NCBI RefSeq assembly: GCF_041228405.1
Contig: NZ_CP133888.1
Location: 930,001 to 994,000 of the forward strand
DNA: 64,000 bases
Source of the DNA: Salinilacustrithrix flava
Lineage (GTDB): Bacteria; Actinomycetota; Acidimicrobiia; Acidimicrobiales; Salinilacustritrichaceae
Reading direction: 5' to 3'
Shown here: piece by piece, positions 6,938-16,776 of the stretch
How positions within the stretch are numbered: position 1 is the first letter of the stretch
Layout: each line of letters opens with the position of its first letter
The notes under the pieces: model-generated
Seen by the model: only the letters and a program-made list of their open reading frames with translations
What the model was told of the DNA's origin: nothing
Database searches by the model: none
Translations under genes and position numbers: made by a program

Positions 6938-9532
6938 ATGGGGCGGCTGATCGGACGTGTCGGGGAGATGGAGCGGCTCCGCTCGCTCTTCCGCCCGGAC
7001 GGGCCCGCCGGGCTGGTACTCACCGGACGGGCCGGTGTTGGCAAGTCCCGGCTGCTCGCAGAGGTCGTCGCCGCCGCTCCCGACGATTGGCACGTGGAGA
7101 ACGTCCTCGCCGCACCCGGGATGCGGCGTGTGCCCTTCGCCGCCGTATCCCACCTGCTCACCGCCAACCCGAACCCCGATCCGACCGTGCTGTTGCGAAG
7201 CGCCCGGACGGAGCTCAAGCGACGGTCCGGTCGTCGGCAACTCCTCCTCGCGGTGGACGATGCCCACGAGCTCGACGACGGTTCGATGGGCCTCATCCAC
7301 CAGATCGTCGTCCACGGCGAAGGACGTCTGGTGGCGACGGTACGGCCCTCGCCCCGGCCGTCTCCGGCGGTCACGGCACTTTGGAAGGACGGCCACGCGG
7401 CGCTCGTGGAAGTGGCCGCGCTCGCCGAACCCGAGGCGGCGCAGCTCGCCGCCACGGTGCTCGGGGGGCCGCTCGATGACCGCCTCGCCGCAACGGTGTG
7501 GGATCTCACCCGTGGACACCCGCTGTACGTGCTGGTGGCGCTCGAGGACGCCCGGCGAACGGGTGCTGTGCAGCTCGACGGAGGTCGCTGGCGGTCGACA
7601 GCGCCGCTCGCCTCGGACCGCCTCGACGAGCTGATCACGGGTCGGTTGATCGGCTTCGGCGACACCGCCCGCCATGCGCTGGAGCTCATCGCGGTTGCCG
7701 AGCCAGTCCCCTTCCGCTTCCTCGCCGGCATCGTGGCCGACGAATCCGTCGGAGAGCTCGAGGGGCTCGGCCTGGTGTCGACGGTCCACATCGGCGAGGC
7801 CCCACACGTGACGACCTCTCATCCGCTCTTCTCCGAGGTCGTCCTCGCCGGCCTCCGACCAAACCGGCGCAAGGAGATCGCTGATCGGCTCGTGGACGCA
7901 GTGCGCGACGCGGGGAATCCCACCGCCGACACCGGCCTGTGCCTGCGGACCGCCATGTTGATGGTCGATTCCGGTGGAGCGATCGACGTGGATGTCGCCT
8001 GCGCCGGAGCGAAGGAAGCCCTGTCGAGGACCGACTACGCGCTCGCTGAACGCCTCGCGCGAGCCGCGGTCGGCGCCGCACCCGGATCCCCGACGGGAAC
8101 CCTCCTGCTGGCGCGGGTCCTGTCCCTCCGAGCAGATGGGGAAGAAGCACTGGCCGTCCTCTCCGGGGTGGAACCCTCAAGTGCAGCGGAGCGGGCCGAA
8201 GCAGCACTGATCCGGGGCCACGTCCTGGCCTTCCTCCTCGGCCGTCCTGATGAGGCGGCCACGGTGCTACGGGAGACGCGGGACAGCCTGCCTGCGGCGC
8301 TGCGGTGGCAGGTCGACACCGAGGGTTCGCTCTACAGCGCCATCGCCGGCAACTTCACTGACACGGTCACCGCCGCCACCGCAGCGCTGGCCAGCCCCGA
8401 AATCCCGCCACCGGCACGGATCACCGCGCATACGAACCTCAGCCTGGCCCAGGCCATGACCGGTCGCCTGGCTGACTTCGACGAACGCATGAGACAGGGT
8501 GAGGAACTGGCCCACCGGCACCGAACCGAAGCGGTCATGGCTGTCGATCAACTGGCCTCGAACCGGTTGGCTGCGTTGACCGCCGAAGGTCGCCTGGCCG
8601 ACGCCGAGCGCGCCTGCACGACGCGCACGTGGGCTGACAGGAGAGGAGGTGCGCCGGCTTCGCTGCGGCTGGTGTGGCACGGGATGGTGCTGGGAATGCA
8701 GGGACGGCTGACCGAGGCCACCCGGCTCCAGGCTCGCGCATTGGCCGTGCTCGAGAAAGACGATCCGTTCCGCCTGCGTTCGCAATCGGTCGGCATCTGG
8801 GTGATGCACCAGGCCCAGGCCGGGCAGCCGCCCGAGGACGCCGCCGACCACTTGGACCAGGCATCGTTCGAGGCCGGCCTCGAGACACGCCTGGCGGTCT
8901 GGGTGGGCCGGGGGCGGGCATGGCTCGCCGTGGGATCCACCGACGCGGCAGCCCGCATCGCCCTCGACGTGGGCCGAGCCGCGATCGCACACGACCACGT
9001 GGTCTGGGGTGTCTGGGCGCTCCACGACGCAGTGCGCATGGGCCACGCATCGCTGGTGGTCGACGACCTCGCCGATGCCGTGGCCACCACCGAAGGGGCG
9101 TTCCTGGTCGAGACCATGCTCGATCACGCCCGGGCATCCGTCGCATCCGACGCCGACGGGCTCGAATCCGTGAGCGCCCGCATGGTGGGACACGGATCAC
9201 CGATGCTCGGAGCCGAAGCCGCGGCCCAGGCGGCGCGGGTGTGGGGCGATGCCGGGTCAAACGACCGGTCCCAACGGGCCGCAGCGCGCGCCTCGCTGCT
9301 GCTCCGGCAGTGCGAGTGCGTGGCTACCCCGGCCGTGGTCGGGGCGCCGCCCGGTCTCAGCGACCGTGAGCTGGACGTGGCGACGGAAGCGATCCACGCC
9401 ACCAGTCGCGAGATCGCCGATCAGCTGTTCGTGTCGGTGCGCACGGTCGACAACCACCTGGCCTCCGTGTACCGGAAGCTGGGGGTGTCGGGCCGAGAGG
9501 AGCTGGCGACGGTCCTGCACGGCGGCGGGTGA
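6938..9532 (+). CDS. LuxR-family ATPase regulator (LAL type)
   Basis: 864 residues. The N-terminus has a Walker A motif TGRAGVGKSRLL (residues 29-40) in an AAA/STAND ATPase domain, with LLLAVDDAHELDDG as Walker B. A long central helical-repeat region follows, then a C-terminal LuxR helix-turn-helix near 806-860 (GLSDRELDVATEAIHATSREI...VRTVDNHLASVYRKLGV). This is the layout of large ATP-binding LuxR regulators related to MalT. A GGGAGG lies about 25 bases before the ATG, too far to be an ideal ribosome site. The gene directly downstream on the same strand, after 147 bp, is the giant secreted protein, a reasonable candidate target. Confidence 0.88.
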   Translation: MGRLIGRVGEMERLRSLFRPDGPAGLVLTGRAGVGKSRLLAEVVAAAPDDWHVENVLAAPGMRRVPFAAVSHLLTANPNPDPTVLLRSARTELKRRSGRRQLLLAVDDAHELDDGSMGLIHQIVVHGEGRLVATVRPSPRPSPAVTALWKDGHAALVEVAALAEPEAAQLAATVLGGPLDDRLAATVWDLTRGHPLYVLVALEDARRTGAVQLDGGRWRSTAPLASDRLDELITGRLIGFGDTARHALELIAVAEPVPFRFLAGIVADESVGELEGLGLVSTVHIGEAPHVTTSHPLFSEVVLAGLRPNRRKEIADRLVDAVRDAGNPTADTGLCLRTAMLMVDSGGAIDVDVACAGAKEALSRTDYALAERLARAAVGAAPGSPTGTLLLARVLSLRADGEEALAVLSGVEPSSAAERAEAALIRGHVLAFLLGRPDEAATVLRETRDSLPAALRWQVDTEGSLYSAIAGNFTDTVTAATAALASPEIPPPARITAHTNLSLAQAMTGRLADFDERMRQGEELAHRHRTEAVMAVDQLASNRLAALTAEGRLADAERACTTRTWADRRGGAPASLRLVWHGMVLGMQGRLTEATRLQARALAVLEKDDPFRLRSQSVGIWVMHQAQAGQPPEDAADHLDQASFEAGLETRLAVWVGRGRAWLAVGSTDAAARIALDVGRAAIAHDHVVWGVWALHDAVRMGHASLVVDDLADAVATTEGAFLVETMLDHARASVASDADGLESVSARMVGHGSPMLGAEAAAQAARVWGDAGSNDRSQRAAARASLLLRQCECVATPAVVGAPPGLSDRELDVATEAIHATSREIADQLFVSVRTVDNHLASVYRKLGVSGREELATVLHGGG

Positions 9533-9568
9533 AGCGGCGCAGGCCCACGGAACGGGGGTGTCCCGCCG

Positions 9569-9610
9569 CTTGCGGGTGAGGATTGAGTAACACCCCTTGC
9601 GGATTGAGTA
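9569..9610. promoter_or_regulatory. Paired direct repeat upstream of the giant secreted protein gene
   Basis: The decamer GGATTGAGTA occurs at 9580-9589 and 9601-9610, 21 bp (two helical turns) apart. Each copy is preceded by CTTGCGG (9569-9575 and 9596-9602). It sits in the 147-bp gap between the LuxR-type regulator gene and the secreted protein gene and could be a regulator binding site; the bound protein is unknown. Confidence 0.4.
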
Positions 9611-9679
9611 GTCGCTGTCCTTGCCCTCGCCCGATCCGGCGCGAATCAATGGCCGCACGCGCACGCTTGGAGCACGCTC

Positions 9680-12600
9680 ATGCCCGTCACGGTCAACCTG
9701 TCAGTGCTGTGGTGCCGGGACCGAGGCCGCACCGCACAGCTGGTGCTCGCCGGTCTTCTGACGGTTGCCCTTGTTGTCGTGGGACTCCCCGCTCAACCGT
9801 CGGCCGGGACGAGTCACGATCCCACGTCGGAGGGACAGGTGGCCGATCAGGTTCGGACTCCCGATGAAGCCTTCGCAGTTCTGTCGGGGACCTACGAGGG
9901 GCACAACGTCCACACGGTCGGTGACGCCGGAGATGTCAACGGTGACGGCTTCGACGACGTCGTCATCGGGGCACCCACTGGTGGCCCGGACGGAGAGGGT
10001 GAGGCCTTCATCGTGTTCGGACCGGTGCTCGGCGATGTCGAGCTGGACACCGTGGGCCAGCCGGGGGGGACGCCCGGGATAAAGATCAACGGGCGAGATG
10101 CTTCGACCCTGCAACGTGGAGCTGGCACGGCTGTCACGACCGCTGGCGACACGAATGGTGACGGCTTCGACGACGTGATGGTGAGCGAGCCCGGAACAGC
10201 CCGCCCAGAACTCGGAACATTGACGTCTGGCCGGGTCTACATCATCTTGGGGGGGCCAGATAGCCGAACGGTCGAACTGTCGGACATCGCCACGGGTGCA
10301 ACGCCTGACGGCTACTTGCTCGATGGCGTTCCGGGTGACTCTCTCGGGCGCGACAACACGCTCGATGCAGCGGGGGATGCAAACGGCGACGGCTACGACG
10401 ACGTCATCATCGGGGCGCCGGGCAGTCGCTTTGGCGCATATCTGGTGTTCGGAAGTCCGACTGCAGCGAGCATCGACCTCAACGAAGCGCAGGCCTCCAA
10501 CGACGACCGTGCGGTCTACATGAGCCTGAGAGAAGGTGCCACGAGTGCAGGTCGAGCGGTGGCAGGGATCGGCGACGTCAACGGTGACGGCCTGGACGAC
10601 GTGGCGGTCGGAGCGCCGGGTGCTGAGTCGCTCGACCCCGCGTGGTCGGACACCCAAGAGGTGGTCACCGGCGCCGTGTTCATCGTGTACGGGCGGACTG
10701 ACGGAGTTGCTGTGGACCTCGGTTCGCTGGGCTCTGCTGGTGTCGAACTCAATGGGTCACGCCTGAACAAGCTCGGAGGAGACGTTGCCGGGCTGGATGA
10801 TCTGAATGGTGACGGTGTTCCGGAGTTCGCTGCGGTCGATTGGGGGTACTTCGTCGACTGGGCGGATGAGATCGGGCGGGTCATCATCTACGACGGCGCA
10901 TCGAAGGCCGTCCTGTCCTCCTATACGGGCGAATCCGAGTATCCGATCCGTTTCGTGACGGAAGTGGGAGACACGGATGGTGACGGGCACGACGACGTCG
11001 TCGTCACCCGACGTCCGAACCTCGATGGGTCGCTGCCCCGCGTGCATCACGTCCTGCTGGATCCGCTCTCGGGTGGCTCGATCGGTGCGGATTCGGCATG
11101 GCAGATCGAACTCCAGACTGGCCATGACGACATCGCAGGTGTGGGTGATGTGACCGACGACGGGCTGGCGGACCTCTTGGTGGGGGACATCAGCGCCTCT
11201 GAAGGCGGCGCGGGAGCAGGGGCGGCCTACCTGTTCCAAGGTCAAGAGAGGATCGTTGCCGAGCCCGATCCCGAGGTGCTGCGCCTGCACGCGATCGAGG
11301 TGAACCAAGCGATCCAGAACTGGGAGAACGACGTGTCGCTCTACTCGGGCAAGGACACGGTGGCCCGGGTGTTCCTCGAGCGTCTCGACGACACCAGCCC
11401 GACGCAGGCCAGCGGCGTCCTCCGTGGCGAGGTGAACGGCACCCCGTTGCCGGGCAGCCCGCTGTCGCCGGAGAACCCGGGGTTGATCGTGCCCGACGAC
11501 GTGGACGACCCGGGTACCCGCCCTCGCGCCGACCTGGACGGCAGCCTCAACTTCGTGCTGCCCGGCAGCTGGACGAAGACCGCCGGCCGTGTGGATCTGT
11601 CCTTCGAGCTGACCGGCCCGGCCGGGCAGGGCGTCCGCTGCGACGAGCGTGACAGCGCACCCGACTGCACCACGGTCGTCGGCTTCGTCGACCCGACCCG
11701 TCCATTGATCGAGTTCACGTCCTGGCCGGTGCGCCGCAGCGAGATCTACGACCTGTCCCGCTCGGCGACCGCCGGGTCGTTCCGCATCGTCGTCGACGGC
11801 GACGCCACCGATTCGCTCCCGTTCGATGCCACCGCCGCCCAGATCGACGACGCCATCCACGACCTCCTGAGCCGCCTCTTCGGCATCCGCCAGGGCCGCA
11901 TCACCGTGTCGGGTGACACCTCGGCCAACACCATCCGCCTCCTCCGAGGTCTGGACGAGTCGGATCTCGGCCTCGACACCAGTGGGCTCACCGGCACCGC
12001 CACGTTGGCCAAGCGCCAGGACGGCGGCGTGTGGGAGGCCCCGAGCACCGACGACGTGTTCGAGATCATCCGCCGGCACTCCGATGCGCTCCCGACCGAC
12101 GTCATTGACTTCCGCATCAACGACGGGAACACCTTCTCCAAGCCGCCCACCTTGTCCAAGGCCAACATCCGGCTGTCCGAGCGCCGGATCGTGAACCGGG
12201 TCCTGCACCCCGACCGCTTCCCGCCGGCGGTCATCCTCTCGGGCCTGCTGCTCGACCGGGGGCCACAGGGGATCGGTCGCGGCTTGGCCACGACCGGGAC
12301 CAAGGTGGCCAGCACCTACCTCTGGGAGGCGGAGGAACCTGCAGACGGTGGGGGCGCCCGCAACGCCACGGTCCACGAGGCGGCCCACGTCTACGGCAAG
12401 GCCCACGCCGCCATCGAGCCGGGAGCCGGGGTGTGCGGCGCGACCGCGCCGGACTCGGCCCAGCTGCACCCCTTCTTCGAGACGCTCTCGACCGAGAACA
12501 CCGCGTCGGCCGAGACCAGGTGGGACTTCCTGTTCCCCACCATCGGCCCTCTCGGTGACGACGACACCGAGATCTGGGGTTTCGTTCCTCGCCAGTACCT

Positions 12601-15430
12601 CGCCGGGCGGGACGATCTCGCTGTTCCCAACCCCCGACGGGACTTCGAGCTGATGTCGTACTGCGGGCAGAACCCCGAGCAGTCGCGGTGGCCGTCCACG
12701 TTCACCTACTTCGCCGTTTGGGCCGGCATCCTCGACCAGAACGACGCAAGCATCGGCGGCGGCGGTTCGTCCGCCGACATGGTCGTCGTCTCCGGCGCCG
12801 AGGATCCCGAGACCGGCGAGCTCGTCCTCGAGGACGCGTTCCCGCTCCGGGGCGCCGACCCGTCGCTCGAGTCGGGCGCCGTCGACGTCACCCTGCTCGA
12901 CGCCGCCGGCGGGGTGCTCGGCACGCGGTCGGTCCCGCTCGACGAGGCCGATGGAGACGACTACTTCGGGCCGCCGATCCCGATGTTCGTGGCCCCGGTG
13001 CCGGTCACCGGTGACGTGGCCGACCTCGCCGAGATCGTCGTCACCGTCGACGGTGTCGAACGAACCCGGGTCGTGGCCTCGCCCACGGCTCCCACGGTCG
13101 ATCTTGTCTCACCCACGGCCGACACCGCCGCAACGAGCACGATCGCGATCTCCTGGGACGCTCACGACGCCGACGGCGACGAGCTGACGGCCATGATCCA
13201 GTACAGCCTCGACGACGGCGTCACCTGGGAGCACTTGGCCACCACCGAGCCAGGCGCCCGGTCCTACACCGCACCGACCCGCTACCTCGAGGGCTCGCCG
13301 ACGGCCCGCATCCGGGTCGTGGTCTCCGACGGCGTACGCGCCGCCACGGCCACCTCGCCGACCTTCGTCGTCGATGCCGGTGCTCCGGTGACGTCCATCG
13401 CCACCCCTGACGACGGCGCCACCATCGGCACCGACGTGCCGATCCACCTGCGCGGCGATGCATGGGACCCGGCCGACAGCCTCCTCGATGGCGCCTCGCT
13501 GACGTGGCGGTCTGATCTCGACGGCGTGCTCGGCACGGGCCGCGCCCTGGACCTCGGTCCGGGTGGCCTGTCGGTCGGGTGCCACCGGATCTCCTTCGAT
13601 GCCGTCGACGCCGACGGACGCGCCGGACGGGACACCGTCCAGATCGACGTCGGCGGCACCGGGAGCTGCACCGTGGTCACCGAGAACGGCACCGTGGTCC
13701 TCGAGCGAACGACCGATCCGGCCGGCGGGTCGCCGGCGTCGTTCACCAGCGACCTGCCCGGCCTGGGCACGTTCGACCTCGCCGACGGCGGTCTCCTCAC
13801 CGAGGGCGATGTGCCGGTCGGCACCTACACCGTGACCCAGACCTCGGCCGGCGACGGCCACCAGGGTTCGTCGCTGGTGTGTGACGACCCCGACGGCGGC
13901 AGCGTGGCCGACAGCGGTACGGGAACCGCCACCGTCGACCTCGACGCCGGCGAGACGGTCCGGTGCGAGTGGACCGACGTGCCGGCGACGGCTGCGTCAG
14001 CGGCCGACGACTCGGCCACCACCGACGAGGACACGCCGGTCACCGTCGATGTGCTCGCCAACGACGGCGTCGCTGGACCAGCCGAGGTCTCCGTCGCCGT
14101 GATCTCGCCGCCGACGATGGGCACGGCCACGGTCGGCGCCGACGACACCATCTCCTACGTCCCCGATGCCGACGTCAACGGCACCGACTCGTTCACCTAC
14201 GAGCTCACCGACGCGGCGGGGGCGACGAGCCAGGCGACGGTGACGGTCACGGTCGTGCCCGTGGCCGACTCCCCGGTGATCGAGTCGGTCACCCCCGGGT
14301 ACCAGGACGTCGATGCCAGCGACGACATCGTCCCGGTCACGCTCGTGGCCACCGACGTCGACGGCGATGCGCTGTCGCTGGTGCCGGCCGGCCTCCCCAC
14401 GGGCATCACCGCCGGATCGCCGACGTGCACCACAGTGGCGGGCGCGGCGCGTTGTGAGTGGCAGCTGTCCGGGACGGCGGCCGGACCGGCCAGCGTCCAG
14501 CAGGCGACACTGACCGTGGACGACGGCGCCTTGGACGACAGCGCCTCGGCGACGTTCGTGATCGACGCCGAGGACGCCACCATCTCCCCGGCCGAGGACA
14601 ACCCGGTGGCGGTCGAGGTGACCGAGGGCGAGGACATCAGCGGACCGTTCCGCCTCGGTGCCGTGGTCCACGAGGCCGTGCCGGATGGGGCCGCAGGCAC
14701 CGCTCGACCAGGCGACCTCGGGCTGGCCGAGGTCACGGCAACGCTCGTGCCCGTGGGCACCGGCGGTTCGATCGGCCCTGTCGACTGCGCCGTGGTCTCC
14801 GACACCGGCGCCGGCTACGACGGTGTGCTGACGGTGGGCTGCGACTTCGACGCCGTCCCGGCCGAGACCTACGAGGTCCACTACGACGTCGCTGGCGGGT
14901 ACTTCACCGGGAGAACCGAGGACCTCCTGGTCGTCGCGGCACCCACCGAGGGCTCCGCGGGGGGTGGCGGCCACTTCGCCTGGCCCGACGCCGACGGCCA
15001 CCGCACCAACGTCGGGTTGACGCTCTCGTACAACAAGAAGGCCACGAAGGTGCAGGGCAGCGTGCTCGTCATCCGCCACCTGCCCGACGGCACCCGGTAC
15101 CGGCTGAAGTCCAATGCACTCGGCTCGCTCACCAGCTGGGAGGACACCGAGGCCGGCACCCGCTGGGCGACGGCGAGCGGAAAGGCGACCTACGCCGAGC
15201 CAGGGTGGGACGAGCCGCTCGGCAACCACACCTTCACCATCGCCGTCGAGGACGCCGGCCAACCCGGAGCAGGCGTGGACCGGATCTGGATCCGGGTCCG
15301 CAACGGCGATGGCGAGATCGTCGACGCCTTCACCATGCCCGGCTCGGTTGGCGAGGCCGTGTTCCTCGAGGGCGGGAACCTGACCATCTCCGACAACGAC
15401 GGTGGCGGAGGTCGGGGGCGGGCCCGGTGA
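9680..15430 (+). CDS. Giant secreted FG-GAP repeat protein with metzincin-like zinc protease motif
   Basis: 1916 residues. A ribosome site GGAG precedes the ATG. Residues about 17-40 (AQLVLAGLLTVALVVVGLPAQ) form a signal segment. Residues about 75-520 hold some seven FG-GAP/integrin-alpha-like repeats with calcium-loop signatures such as DVNGDGFDDVVIGAP. Residues 899-909 read HEAAHVYGKAH, the HExxHxxGxxH metzincin zinc site, and ELMSYC around M992 could be the Met-turn. Downstream lie Ig/Fn3-like domains (about 1135-1340), a prealbumin-like domain (about 1345-1435), and a cadherin-like Big_9 domain (about 1440-1530, containing DEDTPVTVDVLANDG). No sorting signal is seen at the C-terminus. It is probably an extracellular adhesin or protease. 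Domain boundaries are estimates by eye. Confidence 0.85.
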   Translation: MPVTVNLSVLWCRDRGRTAQLVLAGLLTVALVVVGLPAQPSAGTSHDPTSEGQVADQVRTPDEAFAVLSGTYEGHNVHTVGDAGDVNGDGFDDVVIGAPTGGPDGEGEAFIVFGPVLGDVELDTVGQPGGTPGIKINGRDASTLQRGAGTAVTTAGDTNGDGFDDVMVSEPGTARPELGTLTSGRVYIILGGPDSRTVELSDIATGATPDGYLLDGVPGDSLGRDNTLDAAGDANGDGYDDVIIGAPGSRFGAYLVFGSPTAASIDLNEAQASNDDRAVYMSLREGATSAGRAVAGIGDVNGDGLDDVAVGAPGAESLDPAWSDTQEVVTGAVFIVYGRTDGVAVDLGSLGSAGVELNGSRLNKLGGDVAGLDDLNGDGVPEFAAVDWGYFVDWADEIGRVIIYDGASKAVLSSYTGESEYPIRFVTEVGDTDGDGHDDVVVTRRPNLDGSLPRVHHVLLDPLSGGSIGADSAWQIELQTGHDDIAGVGDVTDDGLADLLVGDISASEGGAGAGAAYLFQGQERIVAEPDPEVLRLHAIEVNQAIQNWENDVSLYSGKDTVARVFLERLDDTSPTQASGVLRGEVNGTPLPGSPLSPENPGLIVPDDVDDPGTRPRADLDGSLNFVLPGSWTKTAGRVDLSFELTGPAGQGVRCDERDSAPDCTTVVGFVDPTRPLIEFTSWPVRRSEIYDLSRSATAGSFRIVVDGDATDSLPFDATAAQIDDAIHDLLSRLFGIRQGRITVSGDTSANTIRLLRGLDESDLGLDTSGLTGTATLAKRQDGGVWEAPSTDDVFEIIRRHSDALPTDVIDFRINDGNTFSKPPTLSKANIRLSERRIVNRVLHPDRFPPAVILSGLLLDRGPQGIGRGLATTGTKVASTYLWEAEEPADGGGARNATVHEAAHVYGKAHAAIEPGAGVCGATAPDSAQLHPFFETLSTENTASAETRWDFLFPTIGPLGDDDTEIWGFVPRQYLAGRDDLAVPNPRRDFELMSYCGQNPEQSRWPSTFTYFAVWAGILDQNDASIGGGGSSADMVVVSGAEDPETGELVLEDAFPLRGADPSLESGAVDVTLLDAAGGVLGTRSVPLDEADGDDYFGPPIPMFVAPVPVTGDVADLAEIVVTVDGVERTRVVASPTAPTVDLVSPTADTAATSTIAISWDAHDADGDELTAMIQYSLDDGVTWEHLATTEPGARSYTAPTRYLEGSPTARIRVVVSDGVRAATATSPTFVVDAGAPVTSIATPDDGATIGTDVPIHLRGDAWDPADSLLDGASLTWRSDLDGVLGTGRALDLGPGGLSVGCHRISFDAVDADGRAGRDTVQIDVGGTGSCTVVTENGTVVLERTTDPAGGSPASFTSDLPGLGTFDLADGGLLTEGDVPVGTYTVTQTSAGDGHQGSSLVCDDPDGGSVADSGTGTATVDLDAGETVRCEWTDVPATAASAADDSATTDEDTPVTVDVLANDGVAGPAEVSVAVISPPTMGTATVGADDTISYVPDADVNGTDSFTYELTDAAGATSQATVTVTVVPVADSPVIESVTPGYQDVDASDDIVPVTLVATDVDGDALSLVPAGLPTGITAGSPTCTTVAGAARCEWQLSGTAAGPASVQQATLTVDDGALDDSASATFVIDAEDATISPAEDNPVAVEVTEGEDISGPFRLGAVVHEAVPDGAAGTARPGDLGLAEVTATLVPVGTGGSIGPVDCAVVSDTGAGYDGVLTVGCDFDAVPAETYEVHYDVAGGYFTGRTEDLLVVAAPTEGSAGGGGHFAWPDADGHRTNVGLTLSYNKKATKVQGSVLVIRHLPDGTRYRLKSNALGSLTSWEDTEAGTRWATASGKATYAEPGWDEPLGNHTFTIAVEDAGQPGAGVDRIWIRVRNGDGEIVDAFTMPGSVGEAVFLEGGNLTISDNDGGGGRGRAR

Positions 15431-15888
15431 CGTTCGCCCGGATACTCCGGCCGGACCAGGGAGCTACGAGCACTCACCGGCCCGCTCGCGAGCGCGCAAG
15501 CGCGTTCACCAAGCGAGTAGTCGTACCTCGGATGATCGCCGAGGAACCGCGCCTCGGCGGCGATGACCTGTCGGAGGCCATTCGGGACTTCTGCGGAGAT
15601 GTCGACGAGTTCTGGGCCTGGTGCCCAACCGTGGAGGAGCTGGCCGGACCCCCGTTCGATCTCGGGGACGAAGCAGAACAGGCTCATCGCCGCTACTGGG
15701 ATTGGGACCTCCAGCTGCTCCGACGATTGGTGTCACCATGGCCTGACGGCTGGCCGACGGGGCTCTGCGATCTGAACGCTGCCGTTCGATCAGCAGGCAT
15801 CACGCCACCGCCGAACGAGTCAGCTCATCACCCGAGAGGCGACGCATCGTGGAACGCGGCGGTCTTCAGGCTTCTCCAGGCCACGTAG
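15427..15888 (+). CDS. Hypothetical tryptophan-rich acidic protein
   Basis: The frame can start at a GTG overlapping the stop of the giant secreted protein gene (GTGA, 15427-15430), giving 153 residues, or at an ATG at 15532, giving 118. The region from the ATG onward looks protein-like (EFWAWCPTVEELAGPPFDLGD, then RRYWDWDLQLLRRLVSPWPDG), with G/C-rich third positions. The part before it is arginine-rich and less convincing, so I favour 15532. I do not recognise the family. The following segment is decayed DNA, so this gene could itself be a remnant. Confidence 0.5.
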   Translation: MTFARILRPDQGATSTHRPARERASAFTKRVVVPRMIAEEPRLGGDDLSEAIRDFCGDVDEFWAWCPTVEELAGPPFDLGDEAEQAHRRYWDWDLQLLRRLVSPWPDGWPTGLCDLNAAVRSAGITPPPNESAHHPRGDASWNAAVFRLLQAT

Positions 15889-15898
15889 CCGCTCCGAG

Positions 15899-16255
15899 GT
15901 GCATCGCTCGCTGGCATCAGCCGGCGCCGCCTCGAAGCCCTCTGCGATTTCCAGTTCGGCTCGCTGGCCCACCTTCGCACCGGACGCCATCGAGCGCGGC
16001 GTGCTGGGAGTCGCATCCGCCCCGTTGATACTCGACCGCACGGCGCTGGGTGCCCTGGGGCTCTACGACTTGCAGAGTCGTCCGTGGAACGACGAGGACC
16101 TCCATCTCGTTGAGACGTTCGCATCCGTCGTGACCGTGGTGCTGTGCAGCGCAGCCAAGTTCGACGAGCAGCGGCGGCTGGCCGAGCACCTGCAACTCTG
16201 GCCCTCGATCACCGGATCGTCATCGAACAGGCCAAGGGCATGATCGCCGCCTGGC
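15899..16255 (+). pseudogene. Remnant of a GAF-ANTAR regulator
   Basis: One frame reads RWPTFAPDAIERGVLGVASAPL and then LGALGLYDLQSRPWNDEDLHLVETFA, typical of the second half of a GAF domain in GAF-ANTAR proteins. After AEHLQ the reading frame has to change around 16195-16203 to continue as ALDHRIVIEQAKGMIAA, the start of an ANTAR RNA-binding domain. The ANTAR domain then ends after about 15 residues, with unrelated sequence beyond 16255. The N-terminal half of the GAF domain is also missing or scrambled. A frameshift plus truncation at both ends marks a pseudogene. ANTAR proteins normally act as antiterminators; this copy cannot. Confidence 0.7.
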
Positions 16256-16288
16256 GACACATGGTTACGTGGGTGGTGACTCGGACGG

Positions 16289-16564
16289 TTATGCGACCGA
16301 GCGCACGTGCCGGAGCAGACGCTCCCAATGCTTCCGACCGACGTCCACCGGCGGAGCATCGAGGGGCCACCACTGCACCGGCTGGCCCGGTTCGGCCCGC
16401 AGTTGGACGGAGCGACAGATCTCGAACGTGTAAGCGACACCGAAGGTGGACGCACGCGTTCCATCCGCGAGCGGATGGTCGACCACGTCGACGAGGGCGG
16501 GACCTCCGATTGGGCGAGCATCGACTCCCGTCTCCTCGCGTAGCTCCCGACGAACTGCATCGAT
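16289..16564 (-). pseudogene. Remnant of a NUDIX hydrolase
   Basis: On the minus strand a frame reads IDAVRRELREETGVDARPIGG and goes on to PALVDVVDHPLADGTRASTFGVAYTFEICRS, ending RKHWERLLRHVRSVA. RELREETG is the core of the NUDIX box. The glycine-rich start of the box lies in another frame (VVVGES, just upstream) and is interrupted by an in-frame TGA directly before ATC GAT, so at least one indel has broken the gene. The 212 bp between this remnant and the osmC-like gene show no convincing coding sequence, only possible further NUDIX N-terminal debris. Confidence 0.65.
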
Positions 16565-16776
16565 TCACCGACGACTACGTGTGCCGCCTCGGCGATCGCA
16601 CGGAGCTCCTCCACGGTCACCGTGCACCCGCTCTCCCCCTGCCAATGCGTCAGAGCCACGGCGCCCATGGTGCCTCGGCCGCCGGATGGTTTCGCACCCC
16701 GCCGGCAGAGCCGTTCGATCACCGACACCCCGCCATCGGAACCCATGCCGTCGGATCTCCGCGTAGCCTCCGGGGC

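Noticed and set aside
10757..12469. 570-codon minus-strand frame across the giant secreted protein gene
   Set aside because: Antisense shadow; the plus-strand frame has clear FG-GAP and metalloprotease signatures over the same bases.
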